Positions 5,103 to 5,297 of a stretch of 5,297 nucleotides of DNA are shown here, piece after piece. The DNA lies in the NCBI GenBank assembly GCA_016931365.1, contig JAFGEY010000033.1, positions 1-5,297 of the forward strand, written 5' to 3'. Below the pieces are notes generated by a model. The model saw only the letters and a list, made by a program, of their open reading frames with translations, was not told the DNA's origin and ran no database searches. Within the stretch, counting starts at the first letter, position 1. The number at the start of each line of letters is the position of its first letter. The position numbers and the translations under genes are program-made. Source of the DNA: Anaerolineae bacterium. Lineage in GTDB: Bacteria; Chloroflexota; Anaerolineae; JAFGEY01.

Positions 5103-5297
5103 GTGCTCAACGTGCTCATCTTTGACCTCGACGAAACGATCTACCCGCGCAGTTCTGGACTGATGCAAGAGATCAGCCGGCGCATTAATTTATATATGAT
5201 CGAGAAAATGGGAATGGACCCGGCCATTGTGTCGCGGCTACGGCGCGAATACTGGGAGCATTACGGCACCACCTCGCGCGGGCTGCAACTGCTGCAC
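5103..5297 (+). CDS. HAD-superfamily hydrolase, pyrimidine 5'-nucleotidase type (5' part only)
   Basis: The window contains the first 65 codons of a gene that runs off the right edge. The start is GTG, supported by AAGGA at eight bases. The product opens with MLNVLIFDLDETIYP, which carries HAD motif I: Asp8 as the expected phosphoaspartate nucleophile and Asp10 as the general acid/base. The cap region that follows includes LYMIEKMGMDP and YGTTSRGL (54-61), a pattern typical of the SDT1/PHM8-like pyrimidine 5'-nucleotidases that remove phosphate from nucleoside monophosphates in the cytoplasm. Motifs II-IV lie beyond the window, so activity cannot be judged. It is separated from the preceding gene by a structured 102-base gap, which suggests separate control. 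The HAD family call is firm and the nucleotidase subfamily is likely. Confidence 0.85.
   Translation, partial: MLNVLIFDLDETIYPRSSGLMQEISRRINLYMIEKMGMDPAIVSRLRREYWEHYGTTSRGLQLLH

Overview
This is a GC-rich bacterial window (roughly 60-65% G+C by eye) with tightly packed genes, all on the + strand. The best guess at the source is a Chloroflexota (Anaerolineae/Caldilineae-like) bacterium. That rests on the style of the large secreted protein (lamin-tail domains, a phospholipase D core, and a short 'YLPVVFK' linker of a kind I associate with secreted proteins of that phylum), not on any marker gene, so it is an inference.

Layout. Positions 1-99 hold a terminator-like hairpin and the leader of a nitroreductase gene (100-675). 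Next come an ATG-started 47-codon gene for a one-helix membrane protein (687-830), a YdjM/DUF457-type membrane 'metal-dependent hydrolase' with a large insertion between its metal motifs (843-1874), and a 1040-residue exported protein (1878-5000). The gaps between these four genes are 11, 12 and 3 bases, and each has a Shine-Dalgarno-like sequence in front of its start, so they look like one transcription unit.

The exported protein is the centrepiece. It has an N-terminal signal or anchor segment, a degenerate lamin-tail domain (LTD), a clear second LTD, a two-lobed phospholipase D (PLD) core and a third LTD at the C-terminus. The first HKD motif is complete. The second keeps His and Lys but has Arg in place of Asp.

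A 102-base gap (5001-5102) follows and is dense in inverted repeats. Its first arm can pair with three different downstream partners, one of which covers the ribosome binding site of the next gene, and a GC-rich hairpin in the middle resembles a terminator. The next gene, cut by the window end, is a HAD-family hydrolase of the pyrimidine 5'-nucleotidase type starting at a GTG.

Working together: a membrane-embedded putative hydrolase, a tiny membrane protein and a cell-surface PLD/LTD protein encoded side by side suggest an envelope or extracellular function, such as cleavage of phosphodiesters in lipid or nucleic acid outside the membrane. This is inferred from gene order and domains; nothing in the sequence fixes the substrate. 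No tRNA, rRNA, CRISPR array, insertion sequence or attachment site was seen.
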